Origin: Tachypleus tridentatus
Taxonomy: Eukaryota > Arthropoda > Merostomata > Xiphosura > Limulidae
DNA: 64,000 nucleotides
Direction: 5' to 3'
Assembly (NCBI RefSeq): GCF_004210375.1
Contig: NC_134833.1
Location: 24,990,063 to 25,054,062, forward strand
The notes beneath the pieces are model-generated. The model saw nothing but the letters and a program-made list of their open reading frames with translations, was not told the DNA's origin and did not search any database. The position numbers and the translations under genes were made by a program. Shown here piece after piece: positions 49,828-62,082 of this stretch (its first letter is position 1; each line of letters opens with the position of its first letter).

Positions 49828-50919
49828 TTAAGGCTGCGACACCGCCTTCGCCTTCGCCCGAGATATCCGTAGTATTGGCACGTCCGACACCCGTTTTCGT
49901 CCACTGCCCTTCTTAGAAGTGTCACCAGAAGACATTGCCACCACACTAGCATACCTCCAACGACGAGGAAGAGGCACCTCCACATCGCCGGCGGTACTCA
50001 CACCACTAACCGGAAGTGGCGGGAAGTGACGATCAAAATTGCGACTTGCAGCAGGGGGTGACTACTTGCCCGTTCCCTGGCCCCACCAGAAACCGTCGAT
50101 CGTCGGGCAGAAACATCGTCCACCACCCGATGGGTAGCTGCAGCCTTCTTTGAAAGGGGAACCTCCGAATCAACGCGTGGACAAAGAGAAATGGTGTCAA
50201 CATCATGAGGCACTGCACGAGAGGGAGCAGCCGTGACTACTTCAGCGGCGTCACGAGAAGTAGTAGGCGAGGCCACTTCAGCGTCGTCACTAGGGGAAGT
50301 TCGAGGAACAACAAGCTTGGGACAACGTTGACGGACGTGTCCCTGCATATGACAATGTCGGCATATAAACTGGGGCAATCTCGATATAGATGATCCGCCC
50401 CAAACATAAATTACATACTTTTGACTGGCGATCATGCTTCACTTTACCATTACCGCCTTGCCCAAAGGATCAAAACTTTACTACGTACGGCAATGAGATA
50501 CACTTCTCACTAAAACACACACGAACATGGCGTATACCTAAGTATATGCCCTGGTCCCTCTTCCACACAATAGGGCTTTTCACCTCACAATCATAATCTT
50601 TAAGTTTATTTAGTATAACATCATCGTCGATATATTCGGGTACGTCCATGAATGACACAGTAATAGTACGTTTAGTGACACCATTAGCCGAACAGTGCAC
50701 ACCATTTACAGTTAGACCAGCATCTATAGCCAGGTCCACATCGTCGGGAAGAACAAAAGTTACCTCATATCCACCCGGGCGAGGAACTACGGCAGTGACC
50801 GAAGCAGCACCAAACGTAGAAATAACAGAATGGATAACGTCCCCATGGCTTGAAGTTGTCGTTTCACACAAAACTGTACGACGCATAACTTCCATGACCT
50901 TCTTGGTTGATGAAGACAT
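49828..50919 (-). CDS. LINE A ORF1: RNA-binding protein with two CCHC knuckles
   Basis: About 364 residues. Start at the ATG of MSSSTKKVMEVMRRT (50919); the stop is TAA at 49828-49830. Residues about 80-150 (KRTITVSFMDVPEYIDDD, GIRHVRVCF) look like the RRM-like domain of Tx1/L1 ORF1. Two knuckles follow: C170-x2-C173-x4-H178-x4-C183 and C188-x2-C191-x4-H196-x4-C201. The C-terminal third is Ser/Asp/Arg rich and ends SRAKAKAVSQP. The protein is expected to coat LINE RNA. Frame breaks near 50470-50435 and near 50000 lie in homopolymers that are one base longer in copy B. Confidence 0.88.
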
Positions 50920-51040
50920 CGTCAAACAACTTGGAAAAATAAAAATCTAGCAAAAAAAAAAGAACTACACGCTCACTAGGCTTAGCTGTTAAATTTACAC
51001 TAAGGCAATGAGGAGCTCGAAAAACACGTCTGTACTCGTT

Positions 51041-51053
51041 GACGAGAACCGGC
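51041..51053 (-). repeat. target-site duplication, 5' side of LINE A
   Basis: gacgagaaccggc, the second copy; the LINE begins directly beside it. Confidence 0.95.
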
Positions 51054-51079
51054 GCTTTCAACGTGGTATGAACGATGAC
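51041..51079 (-). pseudogene. 5S rRNA copy 17, 5' part (nt 1-39) split by LINE A
   Basis: Upstream part of the interrupted gene. It lacks the internal control region, so it cannot by itself direct 5S transcription. The adjoining spacer reads tttaattctctttc, shared only with the same place beside LINE B. Confidence 0.95.
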
Positions 51080-52805
51080 AGTTTAATTCTCTTTCTTATT
51101 TGGTGTTTTAAGTGTTACTCTAAAGAAAATCGTTGTCGCAGCCCAAAATTTCCTAGTTGTGAAATATAAGAGATGCTTTAGGAATTCACTTTTACTGGAG
51201 GACGCTGGAAAGTGGAGCCTGATAACTCTGGTTTGCGTTACACATCCCCGGAACTACACGAGTGTCATTTCGGGGGGTATGGAAACTGTCGCTCACAGGC
51301 GTGTGTGTCATTCACATGGAACACTTAAATTGATCAATTTAGCCTCTGAGAACTTTTCTCAAACGTCTTTTAGTCACATGTTGGTGTTTATGTCTTCTTT
51401 ATATTTCTTTCGGACCTACTTTCGCAAAATCTGGTATTTTACTCTCGTTACACAGGCCCACATCCCATCACTTACAGATGTGTGTGCAGAATTTAGATTT
51501 TAACACGAGCTTGCATCGGGATTAGAATTATTTAATATTCACCTTCTTTTATTCGTCATTTGGCTATACACATTAATTTACCTGTGTTTATTAACGTGTA
51601 TTTTGGTTTCCATCGGGAGAAGTCGTGTGTACTCGCCTCCTTCTCCCCCTACAACAAAATAGTATTAAACGCTGGTTACCGTCTAGTGGGAGTGCCTCAG
51701 AAGTCGCTCTTTTGTCTCTCGCTAAAGAAGTGTATGGATATTAATGAAAGTACGTTGCAAAAACTGGGAATAATTCTCTGACGTTATAGAAACAGAATGA
51801 ATAAAGGAACAGCACCTGTCACACTCGGCTACTACCGTTCGCGAGTCGGAAGCGTGCCACGTACCGAGTTCCTACTTATCTGAAGACGTTTCCTTCGCGT
51901 TTTGCTTGCACTGCTATGTTTACAATTTTGCTTTTACTGTTTTGTAACTCTTTTTTTTCTTGTTGTTTCTACTCACCTATTTTGTTTTATACTCCAATAG
52001 CAAAGACTCTTGTCGTTATTGGAAAGTTAATTTTCAAATGTACATACATATAAAATAGATATTTGATTTATAAATAAGGTGTTCAATCGTCGGTGTCTCC
52101 GAGTGAAGTCTCTCTCTGCTGGGTTATATTTCTAGACAAAGTAATTTTACAAAACGTAGCGAACGAACGTTATGTAAGGAAACTCGAAATATTTGTCGCA
52201 TCGCCTTTTCTGTGTAGCAGACAGATCCCTCGACAATTGCTTTTTCTCAGGCAAAACGTGCACGAGCGAGACAATTTTGTGAAATAGGGAAACGTTTTAA
52301 ATTCCATCTGTATAAGACTGCCTTAGATTGATGTGGGCTGGATCTACTCGTTAACGAAGTTTCTGTTTTGTAGACTTCGCACCCTTTGTGCATTCCGAAG
52401 ATCGACCCGCGAAGATAGTTTATTTCTTTTCTCTCCAATATACGTCTGATTGGAGGAGTTTGGTTTAAAGTGAAATGGAACGCGGCTCACGCCACCTGCT
52501 TAGAGAGCTGCTACTTTTCTTGAACGATCGCAGGAAATGAATGTTTGAACTTCGTTTTCGAAGCGTGTTTTATCAACTGACTTGTTGATGGAAAAGTTGA
52601 TTAGTTCCTATAACAAAATGTTTTCCCAACAGTTTACCATTATAAACACTTAGTATTAAGGCACTTCAATTGAGCCAACCAATTTCTTTCTCTCTTTCGG
52701 GAAGGATTTTTTATCTCTTAAATCAGAAATTGTGAAAAAAGTGAGAGGTATCGATCAGCTCTTTGCGAGACCTACAAATTTCAACGTGAAAAAAAAAAAA
52801 AAAAA

Positions 52806-52897
52806 GTCATCATCACCCGGTATTCCCAGGTGGTCACCCTCCCAAGTACTAACCGGGCCCGCCGTTGCTTAGCTTCGGTGATCGGACGAGAACCGGC
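52806..52897 (-). pseudogene. 5S rRNA copy 18, 3' part (nt 27-118) split by LINE B
   Basis: Same structure as 45436-45527, with a 17-T terminator; the partner is 58409-58447. Confidence 0.95.
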
Positions 52898-53169
52898 TTT
52901 TTTTTTTTTTTTTTCTTTATTTATCCCACCTCAACGAGGGGGTATACACAGAAATACAACAAATAAAACACAAGTTAATGAATTAGCATGTAACAATAGC
53001 TCTATAGATTACCATGCTGAAAATTACCACAAAGTTAATAAAATTAAGGAAAAAGAAATAAAAGAGGTAATTGGAACAGCAGGTAATCCAACTAACATTA
53101 TAATGAACATTAACAAACAAGAAATCAATGGATCTTCCATTGGTAACAAAAATATAATGAAATAACAAC

Positions 53170-56100
53170 TTATCTTAACAACGTACACAAGAAATAACCT
53201 TGGGCACCTTGGGTTACCAAGCTACCAACATAAGAATACACAGAATAAAAAACATTTAATGAGTTATGTAACAAAGATCTATGATAATGAAGATATATAT
53301 GTCTCCGTACACGCACTTTAAACATGGAAATTAAATGAATGACGCGATTTCGTGCCAAAGAAACTGAACGAGCAGAACATATAACCTGACGTGCCAAACT
53401 TGTAATTAAACGGAATATGTTCCAGCATCTCCTGGGTAACGAAGGATGAGATCCCACTAAGAGGCATCTCCTCCATACCCAGTTTGATATGGGACATCCA
53501 AAATAAAATGCCAATAATTTATATACATATGACCACAGGGGCTGTACAAAAGGACATTGGAAAAACAGATGGTCTATGGTTTCTGGCGCCTGGGAACAGA
53601 AAGTGCACAACCCTGTGGGATGTCTGTCCATATGTATCAGCTTGACATTTGTGGTAATCGCCCGCAACCAGAGTAAATAATCCACATCACAAACAAAAAA
53701 AACCCACAAAAGAAGAATAAGCGTTTTACGAATGCGTTTCCAGTCTCCAGGAGGAACAATATCCCCAGTAGAATGGAGCAGGGAAATTAGTAGCGAGTGA
53801 AAACTGTAAATATCCCACCAGTTGCCGCACAGATAAACCTTGAAAATGAACTCGATTATCGGAGTGGTCCAGAAAATATAAATCCACAACACATGTGGAC
53901 GACGGAAGAGGAGCCGGCTGGGTAGACAAAATCGGCAACCACTCCACAGGCAACGCCTCCTTGAGCATATGAAAATGTGAAAAAATTGTGCGGGCATTGG
54001 CCAACGGGTCAGCGTCCGTACACATTTCAATCACTGCCCCACCGGAAGAAAAGCAGGGAGCACCTTCGTACGTTAAATGACGGACCTGAACCAAACCTAC
54101 GTTAATAAATTCAGGAAAATGAAATGTTCGGTGGCGAACATCAACAATAGCCGGATTGAAAAACAAAGGTTCATCAAAAATTTGGGGGGAAAGAGGAGCT
54201 GGGACAATCCCTTTATCCCCAAGAAGAACCTTCCAGGCATGAAACATTTCCTGAATATAGAAAGGTAACGATTTCACAAAACGTGGCAAAATACGGCATT
54301 GAAGAATCCGAAAGCTTAAAGAGAGATTACCATAACAAGAAAAAATCCAGAAAGAAGTTGTCGCAAGGTGGAAGGACAAGAAGCATCCAAACAACGCTGC
54401 AACAACTTCAAACGGAATGCGAGTTTACGAGTGTTAACATCAACCAAGTTGATACCTCCACAATCATAACTCCGAATCAGAATACCGTATGCCACTTTAT
54501 GTATACCTCCCCGCCAAATAAAATCCAGTATACATTTGCGAAATCTAGCCTCAAACTGTCTTGGCAACGGGAGTATATTCAACGGGTACCATAACACCGA
54601 TGCCACCAAGGAGTTCACCACAAGAGATTTACCCTTTAGCGACAAAGAACGAAATCGCCACGACACCAAGACACGAGATACCCTGCGCAATACACCCTGC
54701 CACGTATCTTGCAGCATGACATCGAAATTAGAGTGGAAAACTATTCCCAAAATCCGAATAGGATCCTGGGAAATTCTCAACTCACCAAGGACGAAGTCTG
54801 CAGAAGAGGCCAAACACCCAACCCACAAACCCTGACTCTTGGTCCAGTTGATCTTCCCACCAGTAGCTTTGCCAAAAGTTTGGCAGACATCCAACACATG
54901 CGGCAAAGATTCGGCGTCTCGTAAGGTTAAGGTGGTATCATCAGCATGCTGATAAGTAAGTGAAGCGTGGTGAGTAGCACATCACCACCAATACCAGTAA
55001 TATGTACATTATGGACTAACATATTTCGTAACGGTTCGACACTGAGAACGTAAAGTAGAGCAGACATGGGGCATCCTTGACGAATACCCTGAGTAATAGC
55101 AAAATCATTAGTGAGAAATCCATTAAACTTTACACAACTAGAAATAGAAGTATAGCAAAGACGAACCCAATGAACAAAAGTAGAACCAAAACCCATACGC
55201 AGAAGAAGTTGAAATAGATAGTCATAGGCAACCCGATCAAAGGCTTGCATCTGATCGAGCTTCAAAAGATTCCACCCTGGCCGGTACGTGCTAAAAGACT
55301 GCAATAGCAAAACGAGTGTTAATGGAGTATCAGCAACGTCCCGTCCAGGTATACACCCGGATTGGTCATCTGAAACTAAACTGGAGATCACAGACGAAAG
55401 GCGACGAGCCAGCACTTTGGCCAAAAGCTTATAGTCAGTACAAAGCAATGTCAAAGGCCGGCTGTTAGCCGCCAACCGTCGATCCCCTTTCGGGATAGGA
55501 ACAATTACCCCAGAACACATTGTACGGAGCAACTGTGGAGAGTGAAACAGTTGAGACAAGACAGATAAAAAGTCGTCAACAAAAGAGGTAGAAAATATTT
55601 GAAAAATTCGGAGGTAAAACCATCCAAACCAGGAGATTTGCCCAGCGGTAAACTGTCTAAAGCAGCGATAACTTCCGGAACCGTGAATGGAGCATCACAA
55701 ATATTAGCTTGTTCACTGGAAAGAGTTCGATCAACAAATGAGAGAACTAAATCTATGTCTGCCTGCAGAACGATATCCTTAGAGTACAGTGCGGAATAAT
55801 ACTGATGTAAAACAGCAGCGATATCTTCCACACCGGACACCTCCACACCCCTATCAGTGAGCATGGATCTAAACTCAATTCTGCTTTGACGGACCTTTTC
55901 CATACGAAGAAAGTAAGACGTAGATCTCTCACCCTCCTCAAACCAACGAATATGAGATCGAATCCTCGCCCCCTCTATGGTATCGTGATCCAAAGTCTCC
56001 AATGCATCTTCAAGTTCATACAATTTGACCTTAGATCTACCAGGGAAACGGGTCAGTTTTCGAAGCTCACGATTGATGGACGACTCAAGCTGACATTTGC

Positions 56101-57027
56101 GAGAACGGGATGCCCGCGCACGAAGAATCGAATAACGCTCGGTAAGTAAACGGAACGCGCATTTCAATTGTTCATACCATTTAATTTTATCAGTCCCATA
56201 AACTGACCAACTACGACTTCTGGCGATCAACAGCTTAATGGCTTTCACATATTCGGCATCCCTCAATAACTGGTTATTGAAGTGCCAAAATTAGGACCTC
56301 TGACAATTGGTCGCAGAGTAAGGTCGAAGCCCAATAAAGCGTGATCTGTAGCAGGAAACCACAACGTACGGAAACGTTGGACAGTCCCCTGCAAGGTAGA
56401 AGAAAGCAAAACCCTGTCAATACGTGACGACATCATCTCACCATTAACAAAACGCTTCCATGTGAAACCAGGTGTAGTCGGCGATATGAGTGAATGCGCA
56501 TCAAGCAAATCAAACCTATTAAGAAACTGGACAAAGCCGAACGGCTGGCGTCTCGGTAGAAACGGACCGGAAATCGATCGCGTGCCACATCCACCACACA
56601 ATTAAAATCTCCCACAACAAGCAATCCCGTGCAACCATCCAAACAATACTCCAAGTTTTGGAAAAATTCCCGTCGCTCGGAGATATCGCGAGGAGCGTAC
56701 ACAGATGATAACAGATAAGACAAAGACTCGAAACTGAATTTGACTGTCAGAACCCTACCCACCCCATCAGAAGAAACGAATGTAACATTATCACACAAAA
56801 CTGCTGTACCAAGATGGTAACCCTTGTCGGCCAGAAGTAGAATTATTAAAAAAAACTACACCTGGCCAAAATTTCAGAACGACATCAGGAAAATCATCAG
56901 TGAAAAACGTTTCCTGTAAACAAACAACATCAAAATTAGTAACAAAGTAATCCAGGTAATAAGCCAGCTTACTAACATTACGCAACCCATTACAATTCAA
57001 AACTCCCACCCTTAGTAAATGTACCAT
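53170..57027 (-). CDS. LINE B ORF2: endonuclease / reverse transcriptase
   Basis: Same protein as in copy A, starting at MVHLLRVGVLNCNGL and ending GYFLCTLLR. The best intact pieces here are the C-terminal 286 residues (54030-53170), which include LCTFC, ETIDHLFFQC and the post-knuckle tail, and the linker-to-RT pieces 56266-55505 and 55559-54927. The breaks are largely at different places from copy A: the stretch across LLKLDQMQAFDRV to IRQGCPM is continuous here and broken in A, while the endonuclease-to-linker stretch is better in A. Confidence 0.88.
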
Positions 57028-57191
57028 GCTAAAGAGAAAGTAAAGGTACAAGAATTGAAAGGAAACTGTCACAAACACAAAAAATAACAAGAATAAATGT
57101 AAAGATCTAAGCAAATATGCACAAAGTTCAAATAACAATAAATGACAGTCTTACACGAACTGAAACAAACAAACTGTCACAAAAAACACAT

Positions 57192-58286
57192 TTAAGGCTG
57201 CGACACCGCCTTCGCCTTCGCCCGAGATATCCGTAGTATTGGCACGTCCGACACCCGTTTTCGTCCACTGCCCTTCTTAGAAGTGTCACCAGAAGACATT
57301 GCCACCACACTAGCATACCTCCAACGACGAGGAAGAGGCACCTCCACATCGCCGGCGGTACTCACACCACTAACCGGAAGTGGCGGGAAGTGACGATCAA
57401 AATTGCGACTTGCAGCAGGGGGGTGACTACTTGCCCGTTCCCTGGCCCCACCAGAAACCGTCGATCGTCGGGCAGAAACATCGTCCACCACCCGATGGGT
57501 AGCTGCAGCCTTCTTTGAAAGGGGAACCTCCGAATCAACGCGTGGACAAACAGAAATGGTGTCAACATCATGAGGCACTGCACGAGAGGGAGCAGCCGTG
57601 TCTACTTCAGCGGCGTCACGAGAAGTAGTAGGCGTGGCCACTTCAGCGTCGTCACTAGAGGAAGTTCGAGGAACAACAAGCTTGGGACAACGTTGACGGA
57701 CGTGTCCCTGCATATGACAATGTCGGCATATAAACTGGGGGCAATCTCGATATAGATGATCCGCCCCCAAACATAAATTACATACTTTTGACTGGCGATC
57801 ATGCTTCACTTTTACCATTACCGCCTTGCCCAAAGGATCAAAAACTTTTACTACGTACGGCAAAGAGATACACTTCACTAAAACACACACGAACATGGCG
57901 TATACCTAAGTATATGCCCTGGTCCCTCTTCCACACAATAGGGCTTTTCACCTCACAATCATAATCTTTAAGTTTATTTAGTATAATATCATCGTCGATA
58001 TATTCGGGTACGTCCATAAATGACACAGTAATAGTACGTTTAGTGACACCATTAGCCGAACAGTGCACACCATTTACAGTTAGACCAGCATCTATAGCCA
58101 GGTCCACATCGTCGGGAAGAACAAAAGTTACCTCATATCCACCCGGGCGAGGAACTACGGCAGTGACCGAAGCAGCACCAAACGTAGAAATAACAGAATG
58201 GATAACGTCCCCATGGCTTGAAGTTGTCGTTTCCACAAAACTGTACGACGCATAACTTCCATGACCTTCTTGGTTGATGAAGACAT
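57192..58286 (-). CDS. LINE B ORF1: RNA-binding protein with two CCHC knuckles
   Basis: Same ORF1 as in copy A; start ATG at 58286, stop at 57192. The stretch 57896-57192 is one clean frame of 234 residues from the RRM-like domain end through both knuckles to the C-terminus. Two small indels near the start (about codon 17) and near 57880 break the N-terminal part. Confidence 0.88.
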
Positions 58287-58408
58287 CGTCAAACAACTTG
58301 GAAAAATAAAAATCTAGCAAAAAAAAAAAGAACTACACGCTCACTAGGCTTAGCTGTTAAATTTACACTAAGGCAATGAGGAGCTCGAAAAACACGTCTG
58401 TACTCGTT

Positions 58409-58447
58409 GACGAGAACCGGCGCTTTCAACGTGGTATGAACGATGAC
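58409..58447 (-). pseudogene. 5S rRNA copy 18, 5' part (nt 1-39) split by LINE B
   Basis: Upstream part of the gene split by LINE B, identical to 51041-51079, beside the same tttaattctctttc spacer variant. Confidence 0.95.
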
Positions 58448-60155
58448 AGTTTAATTCTCTTTCTTATTTGGTGTTTTAAGTGTTACTCTAAAAGAAAATC
58501 GTTGTCGCAGCCCAAAATTTCCTAGTTGTGAAATATAAGAGATGCTTTAGGAATTCACTTTTACTGAGGACGCTGGAAAGTGGAGCCTGATAACTCTGGT
58601 TTGCGTTACACATCCCCGGAACTACACGAGTGTCATTTCGGGGGTATGGAAACTGTCGCTCACAGGCGTGTGTGTCATTCACATGGAACACTTAAATTGA
58701 TCAATTTAGCCTCTGAGAACTTTTCTCAAACGTCTTTTAGTCACATGTTGGTGTTTATGTCTTCTTTATATTTCTTTCGGACCTACTTTCGCAAAATCTG
58801 GTATTTTACTCGTTACACAGGCCCACATCCCATCACTTACAGATGTGTGTGCAGAATTTAGATTTTAACACGAGCTTGCATCGGGATTAGAATTATTTAA
58901 TATTCACCTTCTTTTATTCGTCATTTGGCTATACACATTAATTTACCTGTGTTTATTAACGTGTATTTTGGTTTCCATCGGGAGAAGTCGTGTGTACTCG
59001 CCTCCTTCTCCCCCTACAACAAAATAGTATTAAACGCTGGTTACCGTCTAGTGGAGTGCCTCAGAAGTCGCTCTTTGTCTCTCGCTAAAGAAGTGTATGG
59101 ATATTAATGAAAGTACGTTGCAAAAACTGGGAATAATTCTCTGACGTTATAGAAACAGAATGAATAAAGGAACAGCACCTGTCACACTCGGCTACTACCG
59201 TTCGCGAGTCGGAAGCGTGCCACGTACCGAGTTCCTACTTATCTGAAGACGTTTCCTTCGCGTTTTGCTTGCACTGCTATGTTTACAATTTTGCTTTTAC
59301 TGTTTTGTAACTCTTTTTTTTCTTGTTGTTTCTACTCACCTATTTTGTTTTATACTCCAATAGCAAAGACTCTTGTCGTTATTGGAAAGTTAATTTTCAA
59401 ATGTACATACATATAAAATAGATATTTGATTTATAAATAAGGTGTTCAATCGTCGGTGTCTCCGAGTGAAGTCTCTCTCTGCTGGGTTATATTTCTAGAC
59501 AAAGTAATTTTACAAAACGTAGCGAACGAACGTTATGTAAGGAAACTCGAAATATTTGTCGCATCGCCTTTTCTGTGTAGCAGACAGATCCCTCGACAAT
59601 TGCTTTTTCTCAGGCAAAACGTGCACGAGCGAGACAATTTTGTGAAATAGGGAAACGTTTTAAATTCCATCTGTATAAGACTGCCTTAGATTGATGTGGG
59701 CTGGATCTACTCGTTAACGAAGTTTCTGTTTTGTAGACTTCGCACCCTTTGTGCATTCCGAAGATCGACCCGCGAAGATAGTTTATTTCTTTTCTCCAAT
59801 ATACGTCTGATTGGAGGAGTTTGGTTTAAAGTGAAATGGAACGCGGCTCACGCCACCTGCTTAGAGAGCTGCTACTTTTCTTGAACGATCGCAGGAAATG
59901 AATGTTTGAACTTCGTTTTCGAAGCGTGTTTTATCAACTGACTTGTTGATGGAAAAGTTGATTAGTTCCTATAACAAAATGTTTTCCCAACAGTTTACCA
60001 TTATAAACACTTAGTATTAAGGCACTTCAATTGAGCCAACCAATTTCTTTCTCTCTTTCGGGAAGGATTTTATCTCTTAAATCAGAAATTGTGAAAAAGT
60101 GAGAGGTATCGATCAGCTCTTTGCGAGACCTACAATTTCAAAGTGAAAAAAAAAA

Positions 60156-60272
60156 GTCATCATCACCCGGTATTCCCAGGTGGTCACCCTCCCAAGTACT
60201 AACTGGCCCGCCGTTGCTTAGCTTCGGTGATCGGACGAGAACCGGCGCTTTCAACGTGGTATGAACGATGAC
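60156..60272 (-). rRNA. 5S ribosomal RNA, copy 19 (variant, one base short)
   Basis: Uninterrupted, 117 bp. Reads actaactggcccg on plus instead of actaaccgggcccg: one base lost and one changed just before box C. The same variant is in the next, LINE-split gene at 61992. Shortest terminator in the window (10 T). Spacer marker caaagtg. Confidence 0.93.
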
Positions 60273-61991
60273 AGTTTAATTCTTTTCTTATTTGGTGTTT
60301 TAAGTGTTACTCTAAAAGAAAATCGTTGTCGCAGCCCAAAATTTCCTAGTTGTGAAATATAAGAGATGCTTTAGAATTCACTTTACTGGAGGACGCTGGA
60401 AAGTGGAGCCTGATAACTCTGGTTTGCGTTACACATCCCCGGAACTACACGAGTGTCATTTCGGGGGTATGGAAACTGTCGCTCACAGGCGTGTGTGTCA
60501 TTCACATGGAACACTTAAATTGATCAATTTAGCCTCTGAGAACTTTTCTCAAACGTCTTTTAGTCACATGTTGGTGTTTATGTCTTCTTTATATTTCTTT
60601 CGGACCTACTTTCGCAAAATCTGGTATTTTACTCTCGTTACACAGGCCCACATCCCATCACTTACAGATGTGTGTGCAGAATTTAGATTTTAACACGAGC
60701 TTGCATCGGGATTAGAATTATTTAATATTCACCTTCTTTTATTCGTCATTTGGCTATACACATTAATTTACCTGTGTTTATTAACGTGTATTTTGGTTTC
60801 CATCGGGAGAAGTCGTGTGTACTCGCCTCCTTCTCCCCTACAACAAAATAGTATTAAACGCTGGTTACCGTCTAGTGGGAGTGCCTCAGAAGTCGCTCTT
60901 TGTCTCTCGCTAAAGAAGTGTATGGATATTAATGAAAGTACGTTGCAAAAACTGGGAATAATTCTCTGACGTTATAGAAACAGAATGAATAAAGGAACAG
61001 CACCTGTCACACTCGGCTACTACTGTTCGCGAGTCGGAAGCGTGCCACGTACCGAGTTCCTACTTATCTGAAGACGTTTCCTTCGCGTTTTGCTTGCACT
61101 GCTATGTTTACAATTTTGCTTTTACTGTTTTGTAACTCTTTTTTTTTTCTTGTTGTTTCTACTCACCTATTTTGTTTTATACCCAATAGCAAAGACTCTT
61201 GTCGTTATTGGAAAGTTAATTTTCAAATGTACATACATATAAAATAGATATTTGATTTATAAATAAGGTGTTCAATCGTCGGTGTCTCCGAGTGAAGTCT
61301 CTCTCTGCTGGGTTATATTTCTAGACAAAGTAATTTTACAAAACGTAGCGAACGAACGTTATGTAAGGAAACTCGAAATATTTGTCGCATCGCCTTTTCT
61401 GTAGCAGACAGATCCCTCGACAATTGCTTTTCTCAGGCAAAACGTGCACGAGCGAGACAATTTTGTGAAATAGGGAAACGTTTTAAATTCCATCTGTATA
61501 AGACTGCCTTAGATTGATGTGGGCTGGATCTACTCGTTAACGAAGTTTCTGTTTTGTAGACTCTGCACCCTTTGTGCATTCCGAAGATCGACCCGCGAAG
61601 ATAGTTTATTTCTTTTCTCCAATATACGTCTGATTGGAGGAGTTTGGTTTAAAGTGAAATGGAACGCGGCTCACGCCACCTGCTTAGAGAGCTGCTACTT
61701 TTCTTGAACGATCGCAGGAAATGAATGTTTGAACTTCGTTTTCGAAGCGTGTTTTATCAACTGACTTGTTGATGGAAAAGTTGATTAGTTCCTATAACAA
61801 AAAATGTTTTCCCAACAGTTTACCATTATAAACACTTAGTATTAAGGCACTTCAATTGAGCCAACCAATTTCTTTCTCTCTTTCGGGAAGGATTTTTATC
61901 TCTTAAATCAGAAATTGTGTTCCTAAAAAAAGTGAGAGGTATCGATCAGCTCTTTGCGAGACCTACAAATTTCAACGTGAAAAAAAAAAAA

Positions 61992-62082
61992 GTCATCATC
62001 ACCCGGTATTCCCAGGTGGTCACCCTCCCAAGTACTAACTGGCCCGCCGTTGCTTAGCTTCGGTGATCGGACGAGAACCGGC
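61992..62082 (-). pseudogene. 5S rRNA copy 20, 3' part split by LINE C
   Basis: 91 bp, from nt 27 to the 3' end, carrying the actaactggcccg variant of copy 19. The LINE tail begins directly after gacgagaaccggc (62070-62082). The 5' part lies beyond the window. The spacer just downstream has a private five-base insertion near 61919. Confidence 0.94.

Larger units (their letters stand above)
45528..51040 (-). mobile_element. 5S-specific Tx1-like LINE, copy A (full length)
   Basis: Non-LTR retrotransposon on the minus strand, about 5.5 kb, in the same orientation as the 5S gene it splits. Order on minus: about 120-bp 5' UTR with a T10 run, ORF1, 163-bp spacer, ORF2, about 265-bp 3' UTR with AATAAA just before the tail, then a 13-A tail. 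Both flanks carry gacgagaaccggc (45515-45527 and 51041-51053), a 13-bp target duplication of 5S nt 27-39. Tx1 assignment rests on the two-knuckle ORF1, an AP-type endonuclease and the reverse transcriptase motifs IRQGCPMSALLYVLS and HADDTTL; Tx1-clade elements known to target multicopy RNA genes (Mutsu in fish 5S) fit. The 5' end, cgtactcgtt on plus, is shared with copy B. Confidence 0.93.
52898..58408 (-). mobile_element. 5S-specific Tx1-like LINE, copy B (full length)
   Basis: Second complete copy: same 5' end, same 13-bp target duplication (52885-52897 and 58409-58421), and a tail of 17 A. By eye, about fifteen single-base substitutions separate it from copy A over 5.5 kb; the rest are short indels, mostly in homopolymers. 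That is a young pair. Whether A and B come from two insertions or from duplication of one interrupted unit is discussed in the findings; the shared flanking markers favour duplication. Confidence 0.93.

Noticed and set aside
45541-51040. Reading the 5S insertion as an LTR retroelement
   Set aside because: No terminal repeats, a poly(A) tail, and an AP endonuclease plus RT without integrase or protease: a LINE.
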